Virus record (IMG/VR): IMGVR_UViG_3300006990_000086
Span: 1-35,177 of that record
From: a virus
DNA: 35,177 nucleotides
Direction: 5' to 3' (one strand)
Both the position numbers and the translations under genes were made by a program. Positions 21,436 through 29,999 of the stretch are shown here, piece by piece. Numbering within the stretch: position 1 is the first letter of the stretch; every line of letters begins with the position of its first letter. The notes below the pieces were generated by a model. That model searched no databases, was not told where the DNA came from, and worked only from the letters and a program-made list of their open reading frames with translations.

Positions 21436-23415
21436 CTACGTTATCCTTGATATGCCAAACGGGTTATAAGCTTGATATCCAGCCGGAGCAGTTCCTGTCA
21501 TCTGGGTCATATTAGATACTGGGTAAGTCGTTTGTGGTTGCGTTGAAGGAGTTAGCCCTTGCCCAAACTCATAACCCAATGCAGCGCCTTGCAGTATGCT
21601 TCCTGCTGCGTTTGGAGGAGGAACAAACTGTGCTGCTGGTACGCCTGCCAAGTTACTAGCTATACCTTGATTAATGTTGGCCTGTAATACCGCTAACTCA
21701 GTCTGTGCTGCCGCATCACCTGCTGCTGCTGACTGCTGTAACTGGTTCATGTAGTTGGTTTGGGCTGCAATCATAGGAGCCGTGCCAGCGCCCTGAGCCT
21801 GCTGTAGATCAGCAAGCTGAGATGATGTTGTGCCAATCATTCTATCTAACTGTTCGCCTGCGCGAGTCCTCATTCCTGCTACGTTAAGCCCTGTCTGAGC
21901 AGCAAGGTCGGCTGCGCGAGTACCTATGCCTAACGCAATATTGGATCGGCCTGCACCTAGCCCAGTTCGTAAATCAGCTTCGCTGACACCCAACTGCTGC
22001 GCTAAGTTAGCCAGCTGCGTACCTTGTTGTGTAGCTGCCTGCATCTCTGTGGTCCCGCCAAGCACACCCAGATTAGCTAATTGCTGAGCGCCGCCTGTGG
22101 CGATATTAGCAGCACTGCCTCTGGCGCCAAGCCCTTGAGCTGACAGCGCTTGAAGATTACCTATCTGATTTTGTAAGTCTTGAGAAGCCAGCCCTGTACC
22201 GTACCGGGCAAGCTCTTTCATGACATTACCACCACCCACGCCGCCTCTAGCGGCTGCGGTGCGGAGGGCTGCCTGCTCACCCTGCTCTCGCAGGAATTGC
22301 ATCTGTGGGCTTTCCTGATAAGCCTGCTGAAATGCTTCTTGTCCCAAAGCGCCAGAGAGCGCCAGTTGCTGTTGTAGCGCCTGACCACCAGCCTGAGCGT
22401 ATGGATCAAACATACCCTCTGCTCGCTGGAATCCTGACTCAATGTCAGCCCTAGCGCCTCCCAGAGCTTGCTGGAGAGCGCCTATGCCTGTTTGAGTACC
22501 CTGCATGATATCTTGTCTGGCTTGGCCTATACCGCCTCTGAGCGCTCCTATGCCGCCCAGTGTGCCAGCGGTCAGCTCTCTGCCTGCTGCGCCTGCGGTA
22601 GTTCCCAAAAGCCCTGTAGCCCTTCCTGCGCCGCCTAACGCAGCTTGTTCTGCTGCTGCCAAACCTACTGGTAGCTGTGGGCCAGCCATACCGCCTGTTT
22701 GTGCGTTTCTTAAAAGGTTGGGATTGTTTGCATCCGGGACCGTGGTCACGGGAGGCGAAACAACCGGAGGCGGCGCAACTGCAGGAGGTTGCGAAACAAC
22801 CGGAGGAGGAGTTACAGGAGGAGGAGGAGGCGTTACAGCCGCCTGTGTAGCAGGAGGCGGCACTCTTTCTGCTCTCATGCGATCAAACGCGCTGTTCACA
22901 AAATCAAGCCCTAAACCATACTGGTCAGCTACCTGTTGAGCGGTTGTTGCTCCAGACGCTAAATCATCAAACACCTGACTCTGTATTCTGCCAAGATTGT
23001 TGTTAACGTAATCAACGCTAACGCCATATTCTTGAGCAACCTGCTGTGGAGTCTTCGCACCGCTTGATAGCTCACCTACAGCCCTGTTTATATCTTCTTG
23101 TGTAAATGCTGGGCGAGATGTATCTATCACCTTATCAAGTGGCCGAGTAGGAGTATTAACAGGTTCAGATTGGACCTGCTTCTCAATAACCTGCTGGATA
23201 GGAGGCGCATCAGTTATAACCTGATCATAAGCCTGTCTCGCAACCGCTGGATCAACACCCATCACATTTGCAATGTAATTAAGATCAGCGCCGACATCAT
23301 CAATAAGCCTAGCGATCTCTGGGACCGTGGCATTTGGCGTAGACTTTATGAAATCGAGAACAATAAACTCGGCTTCTCTTACGCCCTCTGTATCTTCTCG
23401 CTTGCCTCTCATCAT
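21436..23415 (-). CDS. Probable ejection protein with HTH-like repeats and Pro-rich linker (659 aa)
   Basis: The first ~170 residues contain helix-turn-helix-like repeats: EDINRAVGELSSGAKTPQQV (about 109-128) and QVFDDLASGATTAQQV (about 147-162) are near copies about 36 residues apart, with a related unit at 18-65 (EFIVLDFIKSTPNATVPEIA). A Pro/Val linker (about 187-233) follows. The rest (about 240-620) is an Ala/Gln/Gly-rich amphipathic helix region, as in ejected P22 gp20-type proteins. DNA binding by the repeats would be unusual for an injected protein. It overlaps the gp7-like gene by four bases. Confidence 0.65.
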   Translation of the reverse strand: MMRGKREDTEGVREAEFIVLDFIKSTPNATVPEIARLIDDVGADLNYIANVMGVDPAVARQAYDQVITDAPPIQQVIEKQVQSEPVNTPTRPLDKVIDTSRPAFTQEDINRAVGELSSGAKTPQQVAQEYGVSVDYVNNNLGRIQSQVFDDLASGATTAQQVADQYGLGLDFVNSAFDRMRAERVPPPATQAAVTPPPPPVTPPPVVSQPPAVAPPPVVSPPVTTVPDANNPNLLRNAQTGGMAGPQLPVGLAAAEQAALGGAGRATGLLGTTAGAAGRELTAGTLGGIGALRGGIGQARQDIMQGTQTGIGALQQALGGARADIESGFQRAEGMFDPYAQAGGQALQQQLALSGALGQEAFQQAYQESPQMQFLREQGEQAALRTAAARGGVGGGNVMKELARYGTGLASQDLQNQIGNLQALSAQGLGARGSAANIATGGAQQLANLGVLGGTTEMQAATQQGTQLANLAQQLGVSEADLRTGLGAGRSNIALGIGTRAADLAAQTGLNVAGMRTRAGEQLDRMIGTTSSQLADLQQAQGAGTAPMIAAQTNYMNQLQQSAAAGDAAAQTELAVLQANINQGIASNLAGVPAAQFVPPPNAAGSILQGAALGYEFGQGLTPSTQPQTTYPVSNMTQMTGTAPAGYQAYNPFGISRIT

Positions 23416-23990
23416 AACGGTATCTGCCCATCGCTTTGGAATGTCAGCATTGCTTGTTGCATTTGATCAACTGGCGCGGCTGCTTGTTGTGTGGCTTGTC
23501 CCTGACCGCCCGGAACAGGAGTAAACTGCATCTGCACTGGAGGAGCTTGATCTGCTGTGTTGACCACTCCCAAAGGCGCTAGCACTGAATAATCTAACTG
23601 ACCGCCAACATTCTGAGCCTGCGGCATATATCCCAATGAACCAGTTCCAAGAAGAGCTGACATACGAAAAGGAACCGCCTCAGCGATTCGCTGCTGAGCC
23701 ATATAGTTACCTTCCCGGAATTGCTCTAGCTGTGGTCTAAACATAGAACCAGCCAAAGCTAGCGCCCTGTTTGCGCTCTCTTGCCGGATGTCCTGAGACC
23801 TTTGATATGCTGGAGCTAATGGCTCTAACGCCTCTTGACCGAAGTTCTGAATGGCCTGCATAGCCTCACGGCGCATACGTTCTGAAGATTCTGTTTGGCC
23901 TTCTGCAGCTTTTCTTGCCTGCCTAGCGCCATACGCTCCCGCCGCCGCGCCCGCAAGGCTTCCTGCTACCGCTAATAATGGTACTGGCAT
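23412..23990 (-). CDS. Probable DNA-transfer / ejection protein (gp7-like position, 192 aa)
   Basis: MPVPLLAVAGSLAGAAAGAYGARQ (1-25) is hydrophobic and Gly/Ala-rich, like the start of P22 gp7. The middle (about 30-100) is helical and charged and the end is Pro/Gln-rich. It comes before the larger ejection-type proteins, as gp7 does in P22. The likeness is of composition and order, not of firm sequence. Confidence 0.6.
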   Translation of the reverse strand: MPVPLLAVAGSLAGAAAGAYGARQARKAAEGQTESSERMRREAMQAIQNFGQEALEPLAPAYQRSQDIRQESANRALALAGSMFRPQLEQFREGNYMAQQRIAEAVPFRMSALLGTGSLGYMPQAQNVGGQLDYSVLAPLGVVNTADQAPPVQMQFTPVPGGQGQATQQAAAPVDQMQQAMLTFQSDGQIPL

Positions 23991-24000
23991 CTGTGTTCTC

Positions 24001-24252
24001 CTAAACCGCTATCCAACCCTTACTTCGGTCACCACCGATCTCAGGCTGCATTTTTCTGTATTGAATTGATCCCGCGCTTCCAGTGGTGTCGAGATATAAA
24101 CTAAATTGTACCGCTTCAACTACACCCTCTGGGCTTCCTGCACCCGTTATCGGTATAGATAAAGCCGCTTCCTGCGTAAACTGCCTGAATGGCTGCTCCA
24201 TCGTGCCATTAGCATCAACTATCGGCTGAGCCGCGTTTAGCTTATAGCTCAT
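24001..24252 (-). CDS. Unknown 83-aa virion-region protein
   Basis: MSYKLNAAQPIVDANGTMEQPFRQF... is a short beta-rich protein (AVQFSLYLDTTGSAGSIQY). It overlaps the gp10-like gene by four bases and lies in the slot that P22 fills with gp26, but it is much too short and not coiled-coil, so it is not that needle. It could be a small tail protein. Confidence 0.6.
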   Translation of the reverse strand: MSYKLNAAQPIVDANGTMEQPFRQFTQEAALSIPITGAGSPEGVVEAVQFSLYLDTTGSAGSIQYRKMQPEIGGDRSKGWIAV

Positions 24253-25676
24253 TGCGTTGCCACAATGTCAGCAGTCATCTGTATAAATACTGGCTTTACA
24301 GGCTCACTCATCGTAAACCTAAAAAGCTCAAATCGTGAAGCCCTGCCGTTTCGGTTCCATATCACCCTGCGGTTGTACTCGCCAACCTTACCAATGCTGC
24401 GGTATCTAGCATCTGACCATATTTTACCATCTACAGACCGCTCTAATCCCACTTTCGGGTCCACAGCAGACGAATTACCTACACCGCTTTCAACTGTAAG
24501 CTCTAGCTCTGGCAGCACAAACGACTGCATATTGCTTTGAAACGGCTGAGTTACGATAGTTCTGCGAATCTCAGTGTTATATTCTGTGTACACATTCTGG
24601 CCTAACAGGCCAACCCTTCCATCTACCAGATCGCCAGCCCACAATTGATTGTATGCACGGACCAAAGCGTTTACCCGATACGCACCTAGAGCGCCATCAA
24701 CAAATGACTTCCTTTCATGCCATCGCTTGCTGATCGTGTCATAAACCAACGTAGTGCCGGGTAGCGCAAAGCCAACAAAATACGCACCTTTTTCTGCGTA
24801 TGACCAGCTATATATATCAAGTATCTGGGCCTCAGTAAGAGCACTTAGCTCTTTGTCTATCGCAGTGGTAGATATCTTGGCTACACTGTTACCGTTTAGC
24901 GCCCAGATCGCAGGCGACTCATTCGCACCAGCACCAACAAACACAAACGTATCTTGAATAGACTGAATGCTAAACGGGCTAGATATACCTTTACTCAGGA
25001 ACAACCCTGTGCGCTGGAACGGAAAGTCAGCGCCGCCAATGTTCTGAAATGCTTCTATCGTCTGCGAACCGCCGATAAATAGCTGGTTCTTGAAAACTAT
25101 CGGAGCAACGATTTCATCTGGGTCCGACTCTGCAGTGCCGAAGTCTAGCGCGTTATACGCCAAACCATCATTCAATGCGCTGACAATAAACTTCTTGGTG
25201 TCTGTCGTTAGGCAGAAAAACCCGTCAATAAAAACAACCTGCTGCGGATTACCGTTAGCCGTAAAATCAGAATCAGTAATCTGAGCAAAAGTATTAGCAA
25301 CGTGATTGTAGATGTATCCAGCACCGCCCGGAACCAACAGTAATAACTGCGTTCCGTTGTCAGCCATTGACACCCTGCCACTACCACCTATCGCCACATT
25401 GCTTCTTGTCGTAAGAGTGTAGTCCTCTGCCATACTGTACAGGTGACTGCCGATCAGAAAGTAAGGCACACCATTCATTTCATGAGCGCCGCGGCAGTTG
25501 TTTAATTCACTTGCGCTAGCAACCTGAGTAAGTCCGGGAGTGCCGAAGAGAGTCTCCTGATTCAACGCAGGAGCCTGAGCTATGTTTGGGTATAAGTTAG
25601 TGCATTCCTGCGCTGATATCGGCAGAGAATCGCTCTCATAGTACCCGTTAGCTATTGGCAGGATGACTTTTGGCAT
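24249..25676 (-). CDS. P22 gp10-like packaged-DNA stabilization protein
   Basis: 475 aa, against 472 in P22 gp10. The N-terminus (MPKVILPIANGYYESDSLPISAQECTNLYPN) is typical of the family in marine podoviruses, and the body is beta-rich (NNCRGAHEMNGVPYFLIGSHLYSM, ...VVFIDGFFCLTTDTKKFIVSA). In P22 gp10 forms a hexameric ring under gp4 and closes the tail channel. The gene follows gp4 by one gene, as expected for the order gp4-gp10. The start overlaps the previous stop as TAATG. Confidence 0.82.
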   Translation of the reverse strand: MPKVILPIANGYYESDSLPISAQECTNLYPNIAQAPALNQETLFGTPGLTQVASASELNNCRGAHEMNGVPYFLIGSHLYSMAEDYTLTTRSNVAIGGSGRVSMADNGTQLLLLVPGGAGYIYNHVANTFAQITDSDFTANGNPQQVVFIDGFFCLTTDTKKFIVSALNDGLAYNALDFGTAESDPDEIVAPIVFKNQLFIGGSQTIEAFQNIGGADFPFQRTGLFLSKGISSPFSIQSIQDTFVFVGAGANESPAIWALNGNSVAKISTTAIDKELSALTEAQILDIYSWSYAEKGAYFVGFALPGTTLVYDTISKRWHERKSFVDGALGAYRVNALVRAYNQLWAGDLVDGRVGLLGQNVYTEYNTEIRRTIVTQPFQSNMQSFVLPELELTVESGVGNSSAVDPKVGLERSVDGKIWSDARYRSIGKVGEYNRRVIWNRNGRASRFELFRFTMSEPVKPVFIQMTADIVATQ

Positions 25677-26521
25677 TAATTAACTAATCCAAGAATTGCA
25701 TCAGTAACTACCACATTATCTGTGCTGGTCGCGTTACCAACATACAATTCAACGTAATCATTTTGAGCTAAGGACACATTGAAAAACGTAGAGCAGTTTG
25801 CCGTTTGCGCCGTGTCTACTTCTCTAACGATTTTAGATCCAGCCTCTACCGTGCCATTCTTGGCAATCTGTATAAACAAGTCTTGATTGTTTGCAGACGC
25901 AGGCTTAATAGTAGCGGTAACGTGGACAGCAACTACTCTAGTCGTTGTTCCGTTGTAGACAATCTTGCCAGTAGTATCTCCGGTAAAACCTGACTGTATA
26001 CCCACCGTAAACGTGCCTGCGGCTTTAACTGGCGTTCCTGCCGTTCCAATGGTCGTTGCGGTAGAGTTACCCTGAATATGCACCTGAGCATACGGCAGAG
26101 CATCTGCTGATAACGTGACGTAGTTACTTGTTGAAGTAGCGGTTATCCCATCACCACCAACAATACTGGCTATATCAGGAGTAGCGTCAGTAGTGTTTAG
26201 GAGCAGAGGTCTACCAGTAGAATCAGCGGAAAAGTTATGCTTTAGCTCTACACCGTTTTGGGAAGATACGCTAGCCAATATCCCAGCGCCGCTCTCGATG
26301 TTCCTGATCTTGTTTACTGAGCCATCTATGTCTAAGACTGCAATACCAGTAGCCGCACCAGTTTGCGTGATAGAGCCTGTAACACCGAGACCGCCAACGA
26401 AGTTAGCGTAACTGATCTTGTAGTTTGTGCCGTTTACGAAGTAGTCCATAAACGCGCCAGCGTCTACCGAAGTCTTCGCAACAAAATCTGACTTCTTCCT
26501 GCCCTGCGATCTATCAACCAT
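25676..26521 (-). CDS. Virion fibre with jelly-roll (C1q/TNF-like) end
   Basis: 281 aa. The first 60 residues are a small basic attachment-like piece (RSQGRKKSDFVAKTSVDAGAFMDYFVNGTNYKISYANFVGGL). The C-terminal half (about 145-281) alternates beta strands with small loops (KIVYNGTTTRVVAVHVTATIKPASANNQDLFIQIAKNGTVEAGSK) and ends VVVTDAILGLVN, which suits a trimeric jelly-roll head. It may be a head or neck fibre. P22 has nothing between gp4 and gp10, so this is an added gene. Confidence 0.6.
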   Translation of the reverse strand: MVDRSQGRKKSDFVAKTSVDAGAFMDYFVNGTNYKISYANFVGGLGVTGSITQTGAATGIAVLDIDGSVNKIRNIESGAGILASVSSQNGVELKHNFSADSTGRPLLLNTTDATPDIASIVGGDGITATSTSNYVTLSADALPYAQVHIQGNSTATTIGTAGTPVKAAGTFTVGIQSGFTGDTTGKIVYNGTTTRVVAVHVTATIKPASANNQDLFIQIAKNGTVEAGSKIVREVDTAQTANCSTFFNVSLAQNDYVELYVGNATSTDNVVVTDAILGLVN

Positions 26522-26996
26522 TTGTATTTAGCTCCAATCCTATCGCGCCAGTAGATTCGGCCAATATTTCTTCTTCAGACTCTGGGTAAAAATGTCCGGG
26601 AAAGCCAAACAACGTATCTTCGTTGCCTGAACCAATCGGAAGTGTTGCAGGATTCTTGCTCTTACCTAATGTCTGCCCTAACAGGCGCATTGTGTTAAAA
26701 CCATCCCGCGCAGCCTTCACCAGACCTTGAGAGATCACGCCGTTATAGTCAGGCGCAACCTCTATAGCCATATTAGCAATCAAGCCTCTCAGGGCGCCTG
26801 TAGGAATCGTTACGTCATCACCTAAGTCAGATACCTCTGTGTACCCTAGCTGGATACCCTGAGCGTCTAGCTCGGTCATGTAGTTATTCATAGAAAATAT
26901 GAAATCACTATACTCATCAGGCTGCAGCGGTGCCTCACTGGCCTGCACTAGAATTCTTTGTAAGGATGCCTTTGCAACCTGCGCCACAGTAGCCAT
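26514..26996 (-). CDS. P22 gp4-like tail accessory / packaged-DNA stabilization protein
   Basis: 160 aa, against 166 in P22 gp4. The helical N-terminal half (VAQVAKASLQRILVQASEAPLQPDEYSDFIFSMNNYMTELDAQG) and the GALRGLIANMAIEVAPDYNGVISQGLVKAARDGFNTM segment are the family pattern. Two rings of gp4 bind the portal and complete the head after packaging. It overlaps the next gene by eight bases. The downstream order fits. Confidence 0.85.
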   Translation of the reverse strand: MATVAQVAKASLQRILVQASEAPLQPDEYSDFIFSMNNYMTELDAQGIQLGYTEVSDLGDDVTIPTGALRGLIANMAIEVAPDYNGVISQGLVKAARDGFNTMRLLGQTLGKSKNPATLPIGSGNEDTLFGFPGHFYPESEEEILAESTGAIGLELNTNG

Positions 26997-27184
26997 TATT
27001 CGAAATTCATTCCTTTTTGCTTTATACGTTTTTGCACAGACTTGGACAATTCGCCTAAGTGAAATAGTTGAACGCTAGATTTTGTATGCGATTTGCCAGT
27101 GTGCAACGTCCCATCTTCCATCTTGTGCATTTCACCAGAGTGTAGTTTGCCGCTCCTTGTATAATGCGATACACCTTTAGCCAT
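26996..27184 (-). CDS. Small basic His/Lys-rich protein (62 aa)
   Basis: MAKGVSHYTRSGKLHSGEMHKMEDGTLHTGKSHTKSSVQLF: repeated 'G.(L/M)H.G..H' units, then a helical end (LGELSKSVQKRIKQKGMNFE). This form is common beside coat genes of marine podoviruses as far as I recall. GCGGAG precedes the ATG. Possibly a packaged basic protein. Confidence 0.65.
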   Translation of the reverse strand: MAKGVSHYTRSGKLHSGEMHKMEDGTLHTGKSHTKSSVQLFHLGELSKSVQKRIKQKGMNFE

Positions 27185-27200
27185 TCGTCACTCTCCGCGC

Positions 27201-27239
27201 TTAGTATGGTTTTTTCTTTTTGCCTTTTTTGTTTGGCAT
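27201..27239 (-). CDS. 12-residue basic micropeptide
   Basis: MPNKKGKKKKPY: seven of twelve residues are Lys. A perfect AGGAGG stands at ideal distance before the ATG, and the frame ends at TAA before the next gene's ribosome site. The site and context argue that it is translated. It is too short for ordinary gene finding. Confidence 0.55.
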   Translation of the reverse strand: MPNKKGKKKKPY

Positions 27240-27248
27240 TTTTGCCTC

Positions 27249-27425
27249 CTATTCAAATGTTGGTTTTTTCTTCTTAGCAGTACGCGCACTCTGTCGGAAT
27301 GCGCCAGCAGTAGGCGCTCCAGCGCTTCCCGGCGATCTCATGCGCTCAGGTGTTCTGCCCTGCGCTCTTTGCCGCTTTATCCTTTTCCGCTTCTTGTGGA
27401 TATTGGAATAGAGACCGTCACTCAT
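27249..27425 (-). CDS. Small basic protein of 58 aa
   Basis: MSDGLYSNIHKKRKRIKRQRAQGRTPERMRSPGSAGAPT...SARTAKKKKPTFE. Start at the ATG that overlaps the upstream stop, with AAGG upstream; a GTG nine bases earlier is less likely. The 'LY.NIH.KRkRIK...PGS.GAPTA.AF..SARTAKK' pattern is one I know from many marine phages as an uncharacterised protein beside the coat gene. Confidence 0.7.
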   Translation of the reverse strand: MSDGLYSNIHKKRKRIKRQRAQGRTPERMRSPGSAGAPTAGAFRQSARTAKKKKPTFE

Positions 27426-27693
27426 ACTTAGCACCCTTGCTTTTCATCGACTTAGCACCTTTACATTTCCAGCGCTTGCGGCTCAAGTTGTTAGGAGTAT
27501 TGGGATCGTTTTGCTTTTCTTTTGGCAATCTTTTCTTGATGCCAAGAGACCGAGCACAATAGGAATCACCCTTACTTGTACCCGGCTTGACTCTCGGACC
27601 ACCTCCTTTGGCTTCGCCAGCCTGCCCGTAGGAGACTCGCTTACCGCTTTTGGTGACCTTAACTTTAGCTTTGCCTTTTCTCGGTTTAGCCAT
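27418..27693 (-). CDS. Small basic Lys/Gly-rich protein of 91 aa
   Basis: MAKPRKGKAKVKVTKSGKRVSYGQAGEAKGGGPRVKPGTSKGDSYCARSLGIKKRLP... with PNTPNNLSRKRWKCKGAKS near the end. It has two cysteines (46, 77). The start lies directly after the T-run of the coat terminator with no Shine-Dalgarno, so expression would need read-through. Similar proteins are known to me from marine phage gene clusters; the role is unknown and may be as a minor basic virion protein. Confidence 0.7.
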   Translation of the reverse strand: MAKPRKGKAKVKVTKSGKRVSYGQAGEAKGGGPRVKPGTSKGDSYCARSLGIKKRLPKEKQNDPNTPNNLSRKRWKCKGAKSMKSKGAKYE

Positions 27694-27728
27694 AAAAAAA
27701 TTGGGAGCCGAATACTAAACAGCTCCCA
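27694..27728 (-). terminator. Rho-independent terminator after the coat gene
   Basis: On the minus strand a 7-bp stem (TGGGAGC/GCTCCCA) with a 13-base loop, followed by a run of seven T that ends at the ATG of the 91-aa gene. Cutting most transcripts here would favour scaffold and coat over the genes below. Confidence 0.85.
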
Positions 27729-27743
27729 TAACGTCTCAAGGGA

Positions 27744-29015
27744 TTATGCTACGCCGAAGCCTTGACCAGCCATAAACGGATTGAATGTTGCGTATGCAGG
27801 CAACAAGTCAAAACGAATCTTCTGGGTGTTGGCATCACCATCTGCGTACTTACTAACTCGAATGCTCATACCGTCTTCGGTAGTAGCAATAGTGTCAGTA
27901 GAGTAGAGCTTAGGCAGTTTCACAGTACCCATTCCAAATGCTTGCTTAGTGAAGAACAAGTTTGGTTGGTACAGAGTAGCTGAAGCACTAAGAACGGTAA
28001 CTACAGCACCGTTAGCAGGTGCAGCGTCTACAGTGTTGTACTGACCATTAGCCTCATAGATCGCAGGACCAGCAACAACAAGGTTGCCAGCACCACTACC
28101 GTTAAGAGTAACGTCAGCAGTTACAACGCCTGTCCACGGCACGTTAGCGCCAGCAGCGTCAATCATAGCTGTGCGAGTGTCTAGGTTCAGACGGTTCACA
28201 TCAGCGATTGTGATCATATCACCAGCCTTAACTACCATATTTGCTTGGAGAGCAGTAACGGCGATAGTCTGAGTCATAGTGTCTTTAGCTGTGACATAAG
28301 TTGCGTCAGGAGCCGCAGACAGAGTACCCGCACGGTCAGCGCCAGTGCCAGCAGTAAAGCTGGACAGAGCGTTAGATGTCAGCGCTCGCAGACCGCCAAA
28401 GTTCTGAGAGATTTGTGCATTCTCCCAAGCGGTACGAACCAACTGATCTGATGCGTTCAGACCTTGCTGGATGTTAGCAAGTGCGCTAGTAGTAAAAGGA
28501 TTCATCAGGTAGTAGCGTTCTGCAGCAGCAGGTACGCCGATAGAATCCATCAGTGCACCAGCACCAGCTACATCTCCCCAAGCATCAACAGCCTGACCGT
28601 GAGCACCATACTTTAAAGATGCGTTCTTGAGCATAAAGCTCGCAAGGTCAATCTCCAAATCGGTTACGATTCGTCGTGCCATTGGGTTAAGGATTTGCTC
28701 CAACTGGTCGAGTTCCAGAGCCTCTTCGACGTTTCCCCACTCAGTGGCTACGGTGAAGTAGTTCTGTACAGTACCAGTTGCTTTACCAGCAATGATGTCT
28801 GACTTTGTAGCGGATGAAATATTACCGCCAGAAGTACGGATGGAGTTGTAGTCATGTGGACGCTTGAAGTCTACATTGCTACCACTTGATGGGTTGAATT
28901 TGCCACTCAGGAGTTGAGTGTCAACGGTCTTTGTTACAACCCGGCTGGACTCGAATGCCTCTAAAAAGACACGGGCCACTTTCCGGGTAATATTGCTATT
29001 AAGATTATTAGCCAT
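27744..29015 (-). CDS. Major coat protein (P22 gp5-like)
   Basis: 423 aa, close to P22 gp5 (430 aa). It starts MANNLNSNITRKVARVFLEAFESSRVVTKTV, with a typical N-terminal arm, then DFKRPHDYNSIRTSGGNISSATKSDII, an HK97-like core (ATEWGNVEEALELDQLEQILNPMARRIVTDLEIDLASFM) and a beta-rich insertion (about 225-330), the I-domain position of P22. The strong AGGTGAT ribosome site, the scaffold gene 16 bases upstream and the terminator downstream fit a high-output protein. Confidence 0.88.
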   Translation of the reverse strand: MANNLNSNITRKVARVFLEAFESSRVVTKTVDTQLLSGKFNPSSGSNVDFKRPHDYNSIRTSGGNISSATKSDIIAGKATGTVQNYFTVATEWGNVEEALELDQLEQILNPMARRIVTDLEIDLASFMLKNASLKYGAHGQAVDAWGDVAGAGALMDSIGVPAAAERYYLMNPFTTSALANIQQGLNASDQLVRTAWENAQISQNFGGLRALTSNALSSFTAGTGADRAGTLSAAPDATYVTAKDTMTQTIAVTALQANMVVKAGDMITIADVNRLNLDTRTAMIDAAGANVPWTGVVTADVTLNGSGAGNLVVAGPAIYEANGQYNTVDAAPANGAVVTVLSASATLYQPNLFFTKQAFGMGTVKLPKLYSTDTIATTEDGMSIRVSKYADGDANTQKIRFDLLPAYATFNPFMAGQGFGVA

Positions 29016-29031
29016 TTTCGGATCACCTCAT

Positions 29032-29838
29032 TCATTCAAACATTGCTCCTTTCGGTCCTCGCGCTTTAGGCGCAACACCAGCTTTTGCTGGCTGCTCAAC
29101 CGGATCAGGAGCGGCATTTACTTTAGGTTTCAATGCAGCAGCCTTTTCTCGTACATGAGTTGCTATCCTCACCGCAGCTTGCGCCGGACTCATAGACCGG
29201 ATGGTGTCTAGCTCGGTTACGTTCTGACTGAGGTACTTTGTTATGGCTGGTCCCAGATCGTCCTCTAAAATATAGTTGACTACATCATCCGAGATGCCAA
29301 ACGCAGCAACGGAATTACCCGCTGCCTGTAACTCTTCATTAGTAATGCCAAGCTGGACAGCTCGCTGCGAGTAGGTAGATACCTTCTCGTTCAAAGCCTC
29401 CTGCTGTTTCATTACCTGCTCTTGTTGCAAACGCTGTGCTTCCTGTTGTTGGAAGCGCTGCTGTGCATCAAATGCAGCCTGTCTAGCTATGGCTTCATCG
29501 CGCATTCGGAGCTGTTGCTGATACTCCTGATCACTCAGGGCATACGGGTCCGGCTCCTTCGGCACGTTTGGCCTTTCCTGCTTTGGCATCTGCTGCTCAA
29601 GGCTTGATAAACGCTGTTTTAGCTCTTCAGCTTCTCGCTCTTTTTCCCTGAGCTTGAAAACTTTCTCAGCTATAGCTTTATCAAACGCCTCTTGCTGCCT
29701 ATCGTCAAAGACAGGTTTGGTTTGTTTTTCCTGAGCCTCCTCAGTATCCGGTGATGATTCGGAGCCAGTTTCCTGACCTTCGGTTTCTACGTCTTCAAGC
29801 TCTATTTCAGCCTCATCGACAATATCTTCCTGTTCCAT
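29032..29838 (-). CDS. Scaffolding protein (P22 gp8-like position)
   Basis: 268 aa from the ATG at 29838, which has GGAAGG upstream; a TTG 51 bases before would extend it to 285 aa but has a poorer site. It begins MEQEDIVDEAEIELEDVETEG and is acidic for about 40 residues, then long charged coiled-coil helices (about 50-180, rich in Q, E and R), then a compact basic tail ending KARGPKGAMFE. P22 gp8 is also long and helical with a basic coat-binding C-terminal helix-turn-helix, and is 303 aa. Confidence 0.82.
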   Translation of the reverse strand: MEQEDIVDEAEIELEDVETEGQETGSESSPDTEEAQEKQTKPVFDDRQQEAFDKAIAEKVFKLREKEREAEELKQRLSSLEQQMPKQERPNVPKEPDPYALSDQEYQQQLRMRDEAIARQAAFDAQQRFQQQEAQRLQQEQVMKQQEALNEKVSTYSQRAVQLGITNEELQAAGNSVAAFGISDDVVNYILEDDLGPAITKYLSQNVTELDTIRSMSPAQAAVRIATHVREKAAALKPKVNAAPDPVEQPAKAGVAPKARGPKGAMFE

Positions 29839-29915
29839 CTTACCTTCCGTAAATGCCGTCAAATAAACGGTGACGTTCCGTGCCTCCAAGTAAGCGTGGA
29901 GTTCGCTGTAGCCTA

Positions 29916-29942
29916 ACTATACCACATATTGTGCTTTTGCAA
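29916..29942 (-). promoter_or_regulatory. Leftward promoter for scaffold and coat
   Basis: On the minus strand TGG-TATAGT is an extended -10 with TTGCAA 15 bp (or CTTGCA 16 bp) upstream. Predicted start near 29909 gives a leader of about 70 bases to the scaffold ATG. Together with the terminator at 27694 it would frame a two-gene head unit. Confidence 0.55.
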
Positions 29943-29999
29943 GCAATTATTGCAAATGCACTTGTTTAACACTTTCGTATACTTTGTTATACTCACTCA

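Noticed and set aside
22505-22939. Gly/Ala/Pro-rich plus-strand frame of 144 codons
   Set aside because: Complement of the Pro/Gly/Ala-rich part of the 659-aa protein.
29839-29889. Longer scaffold protein starting at a TTG
   Set aside because: The ATG at 29838 has a better ribosome site (GGAAGG) and gives a normal acidic N-terminus.
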